Of a DNA stretch of 64,000 nt, positions 20,265 through 31,500 are shown piece after piece. The notes beneath the pieces were generated by a model. That model did no database searches. It worked only from the letters and a program-made list of their open reading frames with translations, and was not told the DNA's origin. Positions within the stretch are counted from its first letter, which is position 1. Each line of letters starts with the position of its first letter. The DNA is taken from contig CACJVE010000007.1 of NCBI GenBank assembly GCA_902596775.1, positions 1 through 64,000 of the forward strand. Reading direction: 5' to 3'. The DNA comes from an uncultured SAR92 cluster bacterium. GTDB lineage: Bacteria; Pseudomonadota; Gammaproteobacteria; Pseudomonadales; Porticoccaceae. The position numbers and the translations under genes were made by a program.

Positions 20265-21569
20265 CTATCCGCTTTGGCGCTCGTTTTTACTAATGGTTAA
20301 TTCTGCATCAGACTTTTCATAAACCAGTTTGGGCGGGCTCTCGCCTTCGATGACCATTTTATCAACTACGACCTTCACAACGCCTGATTCTGACGGAACC
20401 TTATACATCGTATCAAGTAGTGTTGCTTCAAGTATTGATCTAAGTCCACGTGCGCCAATTTTGCGGTCTATAGCCTTGTTCGCGATTGCTTCTAGCGCAT
20501 CCTCACGAAGATCCAAGTCTACATTTTCCATCTCGAACATTGCTTGATACTGTTTTGTTAACGCATTTTTTGGCTTAACTAAAATACTCATAAGGGCGTC
20601 TTTATCCAGTTCTTGAAGAGTCGCAACCACCGGAAGTCTTCCAATAAACTCAGGAATCAAACCAAATCCAATCAAATCCTCAGGTTCAACGTCATTAAGT
20701 GTCTCACCAACTGATTTAATATTATCCTTACTCATTACCTCTGCACTAAATCCAATACCACCCTTTGCTGATCTATCTCTAATAACTTTCTCAAGGCCAG
20801 CAAACGCGCCCCCACATACAAACAAGATATTCGAAGTGTCCACCTGCAGAAACTCTTGCTGAGGATGCTTCCTTCCGCCTTGCGGTGGGACAGAAGCAAC
20901 AGTACCCTCTATCAGCTTAAGCAATGCCTGCTGAACGCCTTCCCCAGACACATCACGAGTGATTGAGGGATTGTCAGACTTTCTAGAAATCTTATCAATC
21001 TCGTCAATATAAACAATTCCTCGTTGTGCTTTGTCGACATCATAGTCGCACTTTTGGAGTAGTTTCTGGATAATATTTTCTACATCCTCTCCAACATATC
21101 CCGCTTCAGTAAGAGTAGTCGCATCTGCTATGGTAAATGGAACATCAAGAAGTCTAGCTAGTGTTTCGGCAAGTAAAGTCTTTCCGCACCCAGTGGGCCC
21201 TATTAAAAGAATATTGCTTTTTCCTAACTCGACGGCGTCTTTAATTGGATTAGCATTAGTTGCACTTTGAAGACGCTTATAGTGGTTATATACCGCAACA
21301 CTTAAAATTCTTTTAGCCTTTTCCTGACCGATCACATAATCATCTAAAATACTTTTGATTTCGACAGGTACAGGGAGCTTATCACTCGTTGCATCTGCAT
21401 CAGATGCTTCTGCCTCTTCGGAAATTATGTCGTTACAAAGATCCACACATTCATCACAAATATATACCGAAGGGCCGGCAATCAGCCTTCTTACCTCATT
21501 TTGATTCTTTCCACAAAACGAACAAAAAAGTAGTTTGCTGCTGTCGCTTAAACCGTTCTTATCACTCAT
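20265..21569 (-). CDS. clpX: ClpXP ATPase subunit ClpX
   Basis: 434 residues from the ATG at 21569, preferred over an in-frame TTG two codons upstream. The N-terminal zinc-binding domain has four cysteines ([12 protein letters not shown] and [10 protein letters not shown]). The AAA+ core has [15 protein letters not shown] near residue 122, VYIDEIDKI, and the sensor-2 motif [11 protein letters not shown]. The IGF-type ClpP-docking loop is present (GGIGFSAEV). ClpX unfolds substrates and feeds them to ClpP, which is encoded 59 bp upstream on the same strand. Confidence 0.97.
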   Translation of the reverse strand: MSDKNGLSDSSKLLFCSFCGKNQNEVRRLIAGPSVYICDECVDLCNDIISEEAEASDADATSDKLPVPVEIKSILDDYVIGQEKAKRILSVAVYNHYKRLQSATNANPIKDAVELGKSNILLIGPTGCGKTLLAETLARLLDVPFTIADATTLTEAGYVGEDVENIIQKLLQKCDYDVDKAQRGIVYIDEIDKISRKSDNPSITRDVSGEGVQQALLKLIEGTVASVPPQGGRKHPQQEFLQVDTSNILFVCGGAFAGLEKVIRDRSAKGGIGFSAEVMSKDNIKSVGETLNDVEPEDLIGFGLIPEFIGRLPVVATLQELDKDALMSILVKPKNALTKQYQAMFEMENVDLDLREDALEAIANKAIDRKIGARGLRSILEATLLDTMYKVPSESGVVKVVVDKMVIEGESPPKLVYEKSDAELTISKNERQSG

Positions 21570-21628
21570 GATCAATCCCTACTTACAATAGCGTCCACAC
21601 GCATTTTTCTTATTAAAGGTTAATATGT

Positions 21629-22252
21629 CTAAGATCTTTTGTCCAGAACCTCATCAATAAGCCCGTAAGTTTTTGATTCTTCAGCATCCATGAAATTATC
21701 TCGCTCAGTGTCCTCTGTAATCTTATCGACACTTTGCCCGGTATGATGAGCCATAAGCTCATTCAACTTGCGTTTCATCTTTAAAATTTCTTGTGACTGG
21801 ATATGAATATCAGTTGCTTGGCCTTGAGCACCTCCACTTGGCTGATGGATCATTGTTCGAGCATTTGGCAGACAAAATCTCTTGGTTTTAGCTCCAGCCG
21901 CTAATAAAAAAGCTCCCATCGAGGACGCTTGCCCTATACACATGGTGCTAACATCTGGTTTTATGAACTGCATTGTATCGTATATCGATAGTCCAGCCGT
22001 AACAGAGCCTCCGGGTGAATTTACGTACAAGTGTATGTCCTTTTCTGGATTCTCTGACTCTAAAAACAACATCTGCGCTACGATCAGGTTTGCCATATGA
22101 TCTTCAACCTGCCCTACCAAAAATATGACGCGCTCCTTTAATAGCCTTGAATAAATATCAAAAGCGCGCTCACCCCTGGAGGTTTGCTCTACCACCATAG
22201 GAACGAGACCACTCGCCTTTAGTTCTTGAATATCACCTGTGTTTCTTGACAT
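21629..22252 (-). CDS. clpP: ATP-dependent Clp protease proteolytic subunit
   Basis: 207 residues. The catalytic triad is visible: Ser111 in GQASSMGAF, His136 in MIHQPSGG and Asp185 in TERDNFM. Forms the tetradecameric chamber used by ClpX. It lies between tig and clpX as in E. coli. Confidence 0.97.
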   Translation of the reverse strand: MSRNTGDIQELKASGLVPMVVEQTSRGERAFDIYSRLLKERVIFLVGQVEDHMANLIVAQMLFLESENPEKDIHLYVNSPGGSVTAGLSIYDTMQFIKPDVSTMCIGQASSMGAFLLAAGAKTKRFCLPNARTMIHQPSGGAQGQATDIHIQSQEILKMKRKLNELMAHHTGQSVDKITEDTERDNFMDAEESKTYGLIDEVLDKRS

Positions 22253-22316
22253 GTCAAAGTCCTTGTATTTAGTTTTAGTTACGATCTCTAATGTAACGCG
22301 GATTTAAATAGCTTAT

Positions 22317-23750
22317 TCACTTTTTCGGTTTTGGCTTTGCTTTTGTTTTTGTTTTGGCTTTCGCGGCTGGTTTAGCTTTGTCATCAACTTTTGATGCTTT
22401 AGTTACCCCCGCTTTTCTTTTGGCAGGTTTGCTTTTTTTCGGTGTCGGCTCTGGATCAGGTTGAATAGCTTTTTCGTACGGCAGTTTCTCTTCCTTCACT
22501 GACGCCTGTGATAAGACAAGCTCTGTTACTTGATCCTCTAAAACCATTGACTCAACCGAAGCGAGTGCATCAGGATTCCCATAATAATACTCGATCACCT
22601 CCGATGGCTTCTCGTATGTGGAAGCAATCTCTTCAACTCGAGATTTTATTCTATCCGCATCTGCACTCATATTTTCTTTCTTAACAAGCTCAGAGACAAT
22701 AATACCCAAAGCAGCGCGTCTTTCAGCACGGTCAAAAAACATATCATCTGGTAACATATCCATGTCGATTTTCTGTCCGCCGCCGAACTGCTGAATGGTT
22801 TGCTGCTTCAACTGATTAACTTCATTTTTAATCAGGCTTTGGGGTACCTCAACTGCGTTTAGATCAAAAAGCTGGTTCATCACTCTATTTTTAACTTTGG
22901 TCCTTACAGCATTATTCAGCTCCCGCTGCATATTTGCCTCAACTTCTTCTTTAAATTTCTTCTCCCCACCCTCTGTGACTCCAAATAGTTTGAAAAAGTC
23001 ATCATCAAGCTTTGGAAGTTTCTTTGAAGAGACATCATTTACCTCAATCTTAAATTTTACTTTTGCACCTTTGAGGTCTTCAGCATGATAATCCTTAGGA
23101 AACTTAAGATCTAAGGTAGTATTTTCTCCTGCCGACATACCAATAATCCCATCTTCAAACCCTGGTATCATGCTGTTTGAACCTAGGATTAAATCCTGAT
23201 CGAGTCCCTGGCCACCCTCAAATTCAACGCCGCCTTTGGTGCCAGAATAATTTATATTTACCTGATCACCAGGTGCTGCCTTTTTCTTGGAGGATTTAAA
23301 TTTAGACTGCTGACTCCTCAGCTGTTCAATCATTGTTTTGATGTCTTTTTCTTTTATATCAGCGACCGGTCGAGCTATTTTCACTTTCTTTAAATCGCAC
23401 AGTTTTAACTCAGGCAGAACCTCAAAAGTCGCGCTAAATTCTAGATCGCTGCCCTTTTTATCGACAAGTATTTCTACCTTGGGTTGGCCGACAGGATTGA
23501 GTTTCTCTTGCGAAATCGCATCACTAAATCCAGTGTTTATTGCTTCACCGACTATCTCCTGACGAATACCTCGGCCAAAGTGCTGCTGTACTACTCTTAC
23601 TGGAACTTTACCTTTTCTGAACCCTTTCAAAGCGACTGTCTTGGAGGCTTTTTCAACTCTCTCCATTATTTGAGATTCAATTTTATCGGATGGGATTGCA
23701 ATTTTTAATGTCCGCTCTAGCCCATTAGACGAATCGATTGATACCTTCAT
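22317..23750 (-). CDS. tig: Trigger factor with a long Lys/Ala/Pro-rich C-terminal extension
   Basis: 477 residues, where the usual length is about 430-435. The ribosome-binding domain has the GFRKGKVPVRVVQQHFG signature near residue 43. The FKBP-like domain is at about 155-250 (GDQVNINYSG, MIPGFEDGIIGMSAGE), and the helical chaperone domain follows. From about residue 435 the protein ends in a very basic low-complexity tail rich in Lys, Ala, Pro and Thr. Trigger factor binds nascent chains at the ribosome exit. Translation starts 22 bp after the 3' end of tRNA-Leu, so the two may share a transcript. Confidence 0.95.
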   Translation of the reverse strand: MKVSIDSSNGLERTLKIAIPSDKIESQIMERVEKASKTVALKGFRKGKVPVRVVQQHFGRGIRQEIVGEAINTGFSDAISQEKLNPVGQPKVEILVDKKGSDLEFSATFEVLPELKLCDLKKVKIARPVADIKEKDIKTMIEQLRSQQSKFKSSKKKAAPGDQVNINYSGTKGGVEFEGGQGLDQDLILGSNSMIPGFEDGIIGMSAGENTTLDLKFPKDYHAEDLKGAKVKFKIEVNDVSSKKLPKLDDDFFKLFGVTEGGEKKFKEEVEANMQRELNNAVRTKVKNRVMNQLFDLNAVEVPQSLIKNEVNQLKQQTIQQFGGGQKIDMDMLPDDMFFDRAERRAALGIIVSELVKKENMSADADRIKSRVEEIASTYEKPSEVIEYYYGNPDALASVESMVLEDQVTELVLSQASVKEEKLPYEKAIQPDPEPTPKKSKPAKRKAGVTKASKVDDKAKPAAKAKTKTKAKPKPKK

Positions 23751-23772
23751 GAAAAATCCTTTTGATAAAATA

Positions 23773-23857
<85 letters not shown>

Positions 23858-24062
23858 ACAATTATAAGATCTTGAAACTTAATTTCTTATTATGCTTCTT
23901 TAAACTCTCCGAAGAGGCGGGATTTTGCCATAGCACCCCAAAATCAGCAACAATTTTCATGATATACGAAACAAGACATTAACTAATCTGACACGTACAC
24001 ATTCGAAATATAACTTGCATAAATCACAAACTACCGCGATTATTTGCCTCCAACCAAAAGCT

Positions 24063-24575
24063 ATGATGAATATGACACCCGCTGACAATAAAACTAGTCC
24101 ACTGTTTGATTTTAGTTCTAAACAATTACGAGAAAGTTTGGGAGCTTTTGCTACTGGCGTTACCGTCGTTACCTCAACCACCGAAAACGGCGAAAAAATA
24201 GGCATGACAGTAAACAGTTTTAATTCTGTCTCACTAGAGCCTCCTTTAGTTCTATGGAGCATTGGCAGAGATGCAAACTGCTTTGATGCTTTTATGGCAG
24301 CTAAATCGTTTGCAGTGCATATTTTGAATAAAACTCAATCGGGTATATCAAATAAATTTGCTCAGACTGGGATTGATAAGTTTGAAGGTATGGCTTGTGC
24401 AAGTGGTTTGAACGATATACCGATTCTGCCAGATTTTAGCGTTTGCCTTCAATGCACAACCAAACATCTTTATGATGGTGGTGATCATGTGATTATTGTG
24501 GGTGAAGTAAAAAGCATAGAAAACAGGAACCAAGAACCATTAATTTTCTATAAAGGAGATTATTTAACAATATAA
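24063..24575 (+). CDS. Flavin reductase family protein (HpaC-like FMN-binding domain)
   Basis: 170 residues from the ATG at 24063; the frame opens at 24015 but the extra residues do not look like the family. The flavin-reductase-like split barrel is visible: LRESLGAFATGVTVVTS, GMTVNSFNSVSLEPPLVLWSI, KSFAVHILN and GGDHVIIVGEV. Such proteins supply reduced FMN or FAD to a monooxygenase partner. No monooxygenase is adjacent. It is followed by mvaB after 44 bp on the same strand. The exact start is uncertain. Confidence 0.88.
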   Translation: MMNMTPADNKTSPLFDFSSKQLRESLGAFATGVTVVTSTTENGEKIGMTVNSFNSVSLEPPLVLWSIGRDANCFDAFMAAKSFAVHILNKTQSGISNKFAQTGIDKFEGMACASGLNDIPILPDFSVCLQCTTKHLYDGGDHVIIVGEVKSIENRNQEPLIFYKGDYLTI

Positions 24576-24619
24576 TCAATATTTTACATAGATTTTATAA
24601 AGTTATTTATATCTAAAAT

Positions 24620-25573
24620 ATGCTCAATAAATATCCTAAAAACGTCAAAATAATAGAAGTTGGACCAAGGGATGGATTACAAAATGAGCCTTCGCTCGTT
24701 AGTTTGATTGATAAGAAAAATCTCGTAAAAAACTTAATTAATTCTGGATTAAAAGACATTGAGGTTGGAAGCTTTGTAAGCCCTAAATGGGTACCTCAAA
24801 TGGCAGAAAGCGCTGAGCTAATTAACGCAATCTCTCCAACAAAACAAGATGATTTAAATCTAAGCGCGCTGGTACCAAATATTAAAGGCTTAGAATCTGC
24901 TATCAATACAAATATAAATTCAATTGCTATTTTTGCATCTTCCTCTGAGACGTTTAGTCAAAAAAATATTAATTGTTCAATCGATGAAAGCTTGGAACGC
25001 TTTTCAGAAGTATTCAAAAGAACGTCTGCATCTAATCTCCCAGTTCGAGGATATATATCTTGTGCTTTTGGATGCCCGTATGAGGGAGACATCGATCATC
25101 AGAGAGTGATCGAATTAACCACAAAGCTCTTGGAGCTCGGTTGCTATGAAGTCTCAATCGCAGACACTATCGGCTGTGGGAACCCAAGTGAGACTGACAG
25201 CTTACTTCATGGCCTAATTGCAGCAGTTGGGAGAGAAACGATTGCAATGCATTTCCATGATACCCATGGGAGAGCGCTTGAGAATATTGAAATTGCTCTT
25301 TCAAAAGGCATATCATCAATTGATTCTGCAGTTGCAGGCCTAGGCGGTTGCCCCTATGCGCCAGGCGCCTCTGGTAACGTAGCAACAGAAGATGTAGTAA
25401 ACCTACTAAATGATCTCAACATAAAACATGGTATCGATTTACAGAAGTTGATAGCGTCCGGAAACGAAATATCACAAGCCCTTGGTCGACGAAATTCAGC
25501 CAGAGTACTGCAACAGAAAGAAGCCCCTTCTCAGGGGCTTTTCCCTATAGATTTCGATAATAACGACGCCTAG
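24620..25573 (+). CDS. mvaB: Hydroxymethylglutaryl-CoA lyase
   Basis: 317 residues. Splits HMG-CoA into acetoacetate and acetyl-CoA, the last step of leucine degradation. Signature motifs are VGPRDGLQNEP near residue 13, HFHDTHGRALENI, and GLGGCPYAPGASGN with the active-site cysteine. No isovaleryl-CoA or methylcrotonyl-CoA genes are nearby, so it is separated from the usual liu cluster. Its last 29 bases overlap the 3' end of the giant gene on the other strand, and a terminator-like hairpin lies inside its final codons. Confidence 0.94.
   Translation: MLNKYPKNVKIIEVGPRDGLQNEPSLVSLIDKKNLVKNLINSGLKDIEVGSFVSPKWVPQMAESAELINAISPTKQDDLNLSALVPNIKGLESAINTNINSIAIFASSSETFSQKNINCSIDESLERFSEVFKRTSASNLPVRGYISCAFGCPYEGDIDHQRVIELTTKLLELGCYEVSIADTIGCGNPSETDSLLHGLIAAVGRETIAMHFHDTHGRALENIEIALSKGISSIDSAVAGLGGCPYAPGASGNVATEDVVNLLNDLNIKHGIDLQKLIASGNEISQALGRRNSARVLQQKEAPSQGLFPIDFDNNDA
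25521..25542. terminator. Bidirectional terminator-like hairpin within the mvaB 3' end
   Basis: AAGCCCCT / AGGGGCTT, an 8-bp stem with a 4-base loop, is followed by Ts on the plus strand and a T-rich stretch (CTTTCTTT) on the minus strand. It lies inside the last mvaB codons and just beyond the stop codon of the convergent giant gene, so it can serve both. Confidence 0.75.
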
Positions 25574-28500
25574 CGATCAGCAATAAAGCTCCCAAGAGTA
25601 GGAGTATTAGAGAGTTATCAGATGATCTCTCTCCTCCAACAGTACATCCGCCGCCGCCACTAGAGGTATTATCTGAAGTGGAGCTAACATTGTTGAGCGT
25701 TAATTGTTCAGAGTATACTGTCACACTTGTCTGACCATTACTGATCTGCACCGTGACCGGGCCAGTTCCAGAAACGCTACCAGCCGTCAACGTTGCGGTA
25801 TACACTCCACTGCCCTGCTCATAGAAACTACTGACGCTGGCTCCTGTTAGACCAATACTTCCCGTAACACTCATATGCTCTAATGGCATTCCGGAGGCAT
25901 CCAGAGCGGTTACCGTAATTGAAGTGCTATCAGATCCATTCGCATTTAATGAGCTAGAGCCCAAAGAGACAGTCGAATCTGTACTTGGAGTGCCAATAAA
26001 TTTCTCGGCGACACCACTTGGATCCACGAGCATACCGTTTGCAATACCATCCGCATCATTCGGTCCGCCATCCTCGATCATTAACTGTAAGCAATCATCT
26101 CCAATATACCAACCCGGGCCATATGCACTGCTTCCGGCTGCAGGACATACTCCACTGGCAGACTTCGCAGACATAATCATATTAGCCGCATCCTCGACAA
26201 ACATCTGCCAACCAAGAGACTCATCGATATACTTACGATAAGTTGATGTTTCCGTTGTTGGCGTTGATAAAGGTATTACCACTTTATATGAATGTCCGGG
26301 CTCGGCTCCCGAGATAACAAAGTCACTAAGCTCAACATAGTCAAACCCAACATCAGTTGTGTCACTCGCACCGGCTTCAGCCTCACTTACAGAGATATCA
26401 TAATCTCCTGTGCCTAAAGCAACCGATCCAAGCATCAGAAGGGTGCCTGGCTCCGATTCAGCAACCGAAACATTATTAGTCATCACATTGCTTTGAGAGA
26501 TCGCATCGAGATAATTTGGCACACCATCTCTATCATCATCGCCCATGCCCTCATCTAGATCTGAGACACCGTCACCATCGGTATCAACGCTTGATGATAG
26601 TACTGGCATACTCTCAATCACATTTATCGAGAGATGGCTCATCGTAGTATTAGCACCATCACTAACATCGACTGCAATATCGACCACGCCCGTGTCCATG
26701 GTTGACGGATCAAACGATAAGACATTCCCGCTATCAACGGCGCCAGGCAGTGTATTGTAAGCACTACCCCATGTGTAAGTGAAGCTCGTCCCTGGATTTG
26801 CATCACTCGCGTCAACTGTGACATCTACACTACCTGCATTCTTCGCGATAGTTGTCAGAGGATTAAGTGCGCCCTGGCTTGCAGTCATCATCACCTTTGG
26901 AGCTAGATCTTGCTCTGTGATCGTTACATCCTGCTGAGTAACAGAGCCAAGCACCGCGCCACTTAGAGAATCACTGTGCAAACTAATCGTCAATGTTTCA
27001 TCAGATTCAGCAATCGCATCTGAAACAATCTCAACACTAATCATTGCTGAGAGATCTGTCCCGTCAATGGTCACTGTCATATCTGTCTCGCTGACGTAAT
27101 CTTCGTTCTCTGTTGCTGTGCCAGATATCGAGTAGCCCACCGTTACCGAAGAATCAGCCGGATGGCCACTTAGTGTGACTGGCATGTGAACTGTATTACC
27201 CTCAGTAGCAATCACCGCAGATCCTAAGTTGACCATAGGGACTACTTTCAACATCTGCATCGCAGATGCGGTAGTTCCAACACTATCAACAGCAGTCCAG
27301 GTAATTTCATACATACCCGACTTAAATGGACCAGTCCTGCTTGGTGAAACAGAAATCTCGCCCTCACCCGCTGAAACCGTCGCATCTCCAAGCTCCACTG
27401 TAGTTAAGTATCCCGTTGCATTAACAGTAATGTCAGAAGGTATCGATAGGCTTATCGCAATTGGCACAATCACTACAGTTCTAGTTACTTCAGCCGCAGA
27501 ATTACCGCCAGCATCATTAACGTTATAGGTAATTACATAAGTACCAACCGTTGAGACATCTACCCCATTTACTATCGAGATATTCGCCGTAATATCACCA
27601 TCAATATTATCTGAAGCTGTCGCACCTGCATCTACATATTCTGTATAACGCTCCAGTGTCACCGTGCTTTCACCCAACAAAGCGATCACAGGTATCGTAA
27701 CATCAGGTGTTATTTCAACTGTTCTCACTACTGAGATCGCACTATTTCCTGTCGAATCCTCGACTGAATATGTAATCGTATAGGTATCAGCAGTAAGAAT
27801 ATCAACAGAACTCAAAGTTGCACCAGATGCGTTAGTAATCGTCACAACAATCTGAGAGGTGATATCACCATCGATATTATCGGCAGCCGTTGCTCCCGCA
27901 TCTGCATAGGTCGTGCCCATTTCGTAGCTTTGAGATGCATCCCCAAGCAACGTTATCGTTGGCACAGTAACATCTGGTGTAACAGTAATTGTTCTTGTTA
28001 CAGCAGTCGCTGCATTACCAGCAGCATCACTCAAAGTGTAAGTGAGCGTATAGGTGCCAACAGTTGTTAAGTCAACGGTGCCTGTTACAACAATACTTGA
28101 AGTTAAGTCTCCATCTGCACCATCAGTAGCAGTTGCCCCCTCATCGGTGTATTCAGTTCCAGTTGGACCAACCTCATAAGTTAACTCAGCATTTCCAATC
28201 AGCGTAATTACTGGACTAATGGTATCAGTAACAGTAACCGTTCGATCTTTGGTTGCGCTATTGCTCGCAGCGTCTGTTGCGGTGTACGTCAACACATAAG
28301 TGCCTGCGGTGCTATCGTCAACAGAACCTGTCGTTACAACAGTAAGAACTCCATCTACCGAATCCAGTGCTGTCGCTCCTGCATCAGTATAAGTGGTTCC
28401 TTGTTCGTGAGTTACAGTTGCGCTTCCTTCTGAAGTCGTTGACTCTGTCTCGATCACACACAATGGCCAGAACTTATTCGTGTTCGCCCGACCCTGAACC

Positions 28501-31500
28501 TGGTGAACAGAATTACCATTTCCTGTGTTGTATGTAATAAAAGCTTTGTGACGTGTCTCTGACCCATCGTCATCACCCGCCACACTTCCAGTCCAGTAGT
28601 GCGAGGTTTGCTGCGGCCAATTCAAATCAGTCTCCCAAGTTCCATCAGAACCCGTTCCAACTTTAGGCTCCAGGTGAGTAGTAACTTCTGCACCCGTTGC
28701 GAGTCGCCCGCTAATACTGACACACCAATCACGCGCCTTCTCCCAGGTAAACTTTCTAAAGTATCGATTTGTTCCAACTCGGGTTAGATCTCTGCCGGTT
28801 CCAGCACCCCATGTCGCTTGAGGTGCCTCGCTATTGGTGGCAGGCCTTATAAAGGTAATTCCATCAACCCCATAAACATCCGCAATCACAACATCATCAG
28901 CCGTGTTTAAAGTCCCATCAGGACCATTACCAACTGGATTATTTGTTGAGAAAGGACTATCGGCAGTTGTTACCTCACTTGATCCACCAGATAAAGTTAT
29001 TACCGGTGCAGTAGTATCGACAACCGTTACCGTCCTTGAAACCTCTGCCGCGGCATTGCCAGCAGCGTCACTTACGTTATAAGTAACTGTGTAAGTGCCT
29101 GGCGTTTTTGTATCAACATTATTGACAGTTGTAATACTAGAAGATAAATCACCATCAATATTATCGGTTGCTGATGCACCTGCGTCTGAATAGCTTGTAG
29201 CGCCCTCGACAGTCACCGAAGAATCGCCAGTCAGCGTTATCACAGGTATTGTCGCATCAGGTGTTACAGTAACCGTTCTTACGACTTGCGTAGCAGCATT
29301 TCCAGCGGCATCAGTTACATCATAAGTAACGGTGTAACTACCCTCTGCATCAACATCAACTGAATTAACTGTCGTTATTTCAGAGGTCATCGTTCCATCT
29401 TTATTATCAACCGCTGTCGCACCTTCATCGGTATACGCATAGCCAAGCTCATTATCGACTGTTGCCGAACCAACTAAAGTTATAACAGGCGCTGTGGTGT
29501 CATTTACAAAGACTGTAAATAAGAAGCCCTTCCTGAATATGCCCTCTTCATCTGTTGCAGTAACTCGATAAGAGTGGTAACTCGCATCAGCATAACTTGC
29601 CGGAGAATCCAGTGTTACAACACCAGAAGAGCTTATCGAAACACCCGTGCCCTCTACAGACCAAGTCACTGTTTCTGTTGAAGTAACATACCCAAGTGCT
29701 GTCTTTCCCTCATCGATTGTGTGAACCAAGTTACTGTAATCGATAGTTGGAGCTGTCACGTCACCAACCTCAACTGTCATCGTTGCATGTCGGCTATTAC
29801 CAACACTATCCATAGCACTTATAGTGAATGTGTGTGATTCAGCAACCAAGTGATCAGCTGCAGTATCAAGTGTTACAGTTCCAGTGTTGCTGATAGACAC
29901 TCCTGTTCCAGAAATTGACCAAGTCACATCCTCATCTGCAGTTGCTGTTCCAAGATCTGTCATTCCATCTATAATTTTGGAGTACATATTCGAAACATTA
30001 ATTGTTGGGAATGTACCGTCATAAGTATAGCTAAACTCGCCTGTTGCCCAGCTAACATTACCTGCCGCATCAGTGTATGCAGCTCTCACAATCTGTATAG
30101 TCTTTGTTCCATCACCATTTGGAGTAAATGTTGCGGAGTAGCTTGTTCCACTTCCAGAGAAATCGCTCAGCGAACCTCCAGATACAGATACATCTGCTGC
30201 ATTAAACTCGGTCGTTGAGTCACTTAACCCAAACGCTACAGCAATGGAGCCCGCGTTTGTTGCTCCGCCATTACCTACTTGAGCGCTAGAAATGGAGGAG
30301 ACTGGTCGAGTATTATCAAACGTCACACTTCCTGACCCACTTGTTACAGGTGCACCTGCATTACCAGACTGATCTGAGAACGCAATGCTGTATGTTACTG
30401 CACCATCTGAATCACTCGATCCTGTTGTATATGAAGCAGCCCAGTCATTACCTGATGTATTGGATACTGAAACTCTTCCAGACGCAATTGCTGAGCCACC
30501 AGATGCAAATGTAACAGTTGGAGTATTAATTGTCTCATTTGCGGAGAAAACCAGCGTTATTACCTCAGATGCTTTTGCAAGCGTGCTAGTAGCATTGTTC
30601 GAAGAAATACTTACATTACTGAGCTCCGCAGAGGAATTATCAAACGTCCAGTTAAACTGGCTTGCTGCTGTGTTTCCATTCCCTGACGCATCAGTGAAGA
30701 CACCAGCTGCCACATCGATAGATGTCGCTGCTGCATCACTTGGAGTAAACGTTGCTGTGTAAACCGTCGAGCTAGAGGATGCAAAACTGCTTAACACGCC
30801 GCCCGATACTGTTACATCACCAACCACAAAATTACTTGTTGCCTCATTTGAGGTAAATGTCAAAGCAATGGATGAATCATTACTTGTATCACCGTCAGAC
30901 ACGGTTGAGCTTGTAATTGTCATCGTTGGTGATACGGTTTCGATTACAAAATCTGCAAGCGTTAGCGAGTCAGAATTACCACCTGCATCGGTAACAGTTA
31001 TTGTCTTTCCACTATAGGTACCATCATCTAAACTATTGAAAGTGACAGTGTTATTTCCACTTGTCACGGACGATGAACTCGAGAAGCCCTCAGTCACATT
31101 TGTTGTTAGTATTCCAGACTCACTGCTGCTGAAGACAAAACTTGGTGTAGCATCATTAGCAGGCGTCGCTACTTCAGTAACAGTAGCAAGGGTTGGCGCA
31201 GTAGAGTCGTATGTCCATGTAAACTGGCTAGCTGCACTGTTATTATTTCCAACCGAATCAGTAAATGCTCCTGCACCAACATCAACTGTAGTTGCACCAT
31301 CTGATGATGGAGTAAACGTAGCTGTGTAGACAGTTGAGCTGGAGGCGGCGAAACTACTTAATGATCCGCCAGTAACCGTAATGTCAGCTTCAGCAAAATT
31401 TGTTGTCACTTCGTTAGAAGTAAACGTCAACGCAATAGAGGAGTCATTGCTAGTTGCGCCGCTTGAAACAGTTGCACTTGAGATGGCCATTGTCGGTGAG

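Noticed and set aside
23858-23870. TATAAT just upstream of tRNA-Leu as its promoter
   Set aside because: It is only 3 bases from the mature 5' end and has no good -35, so transcription would start inside the tRNA.
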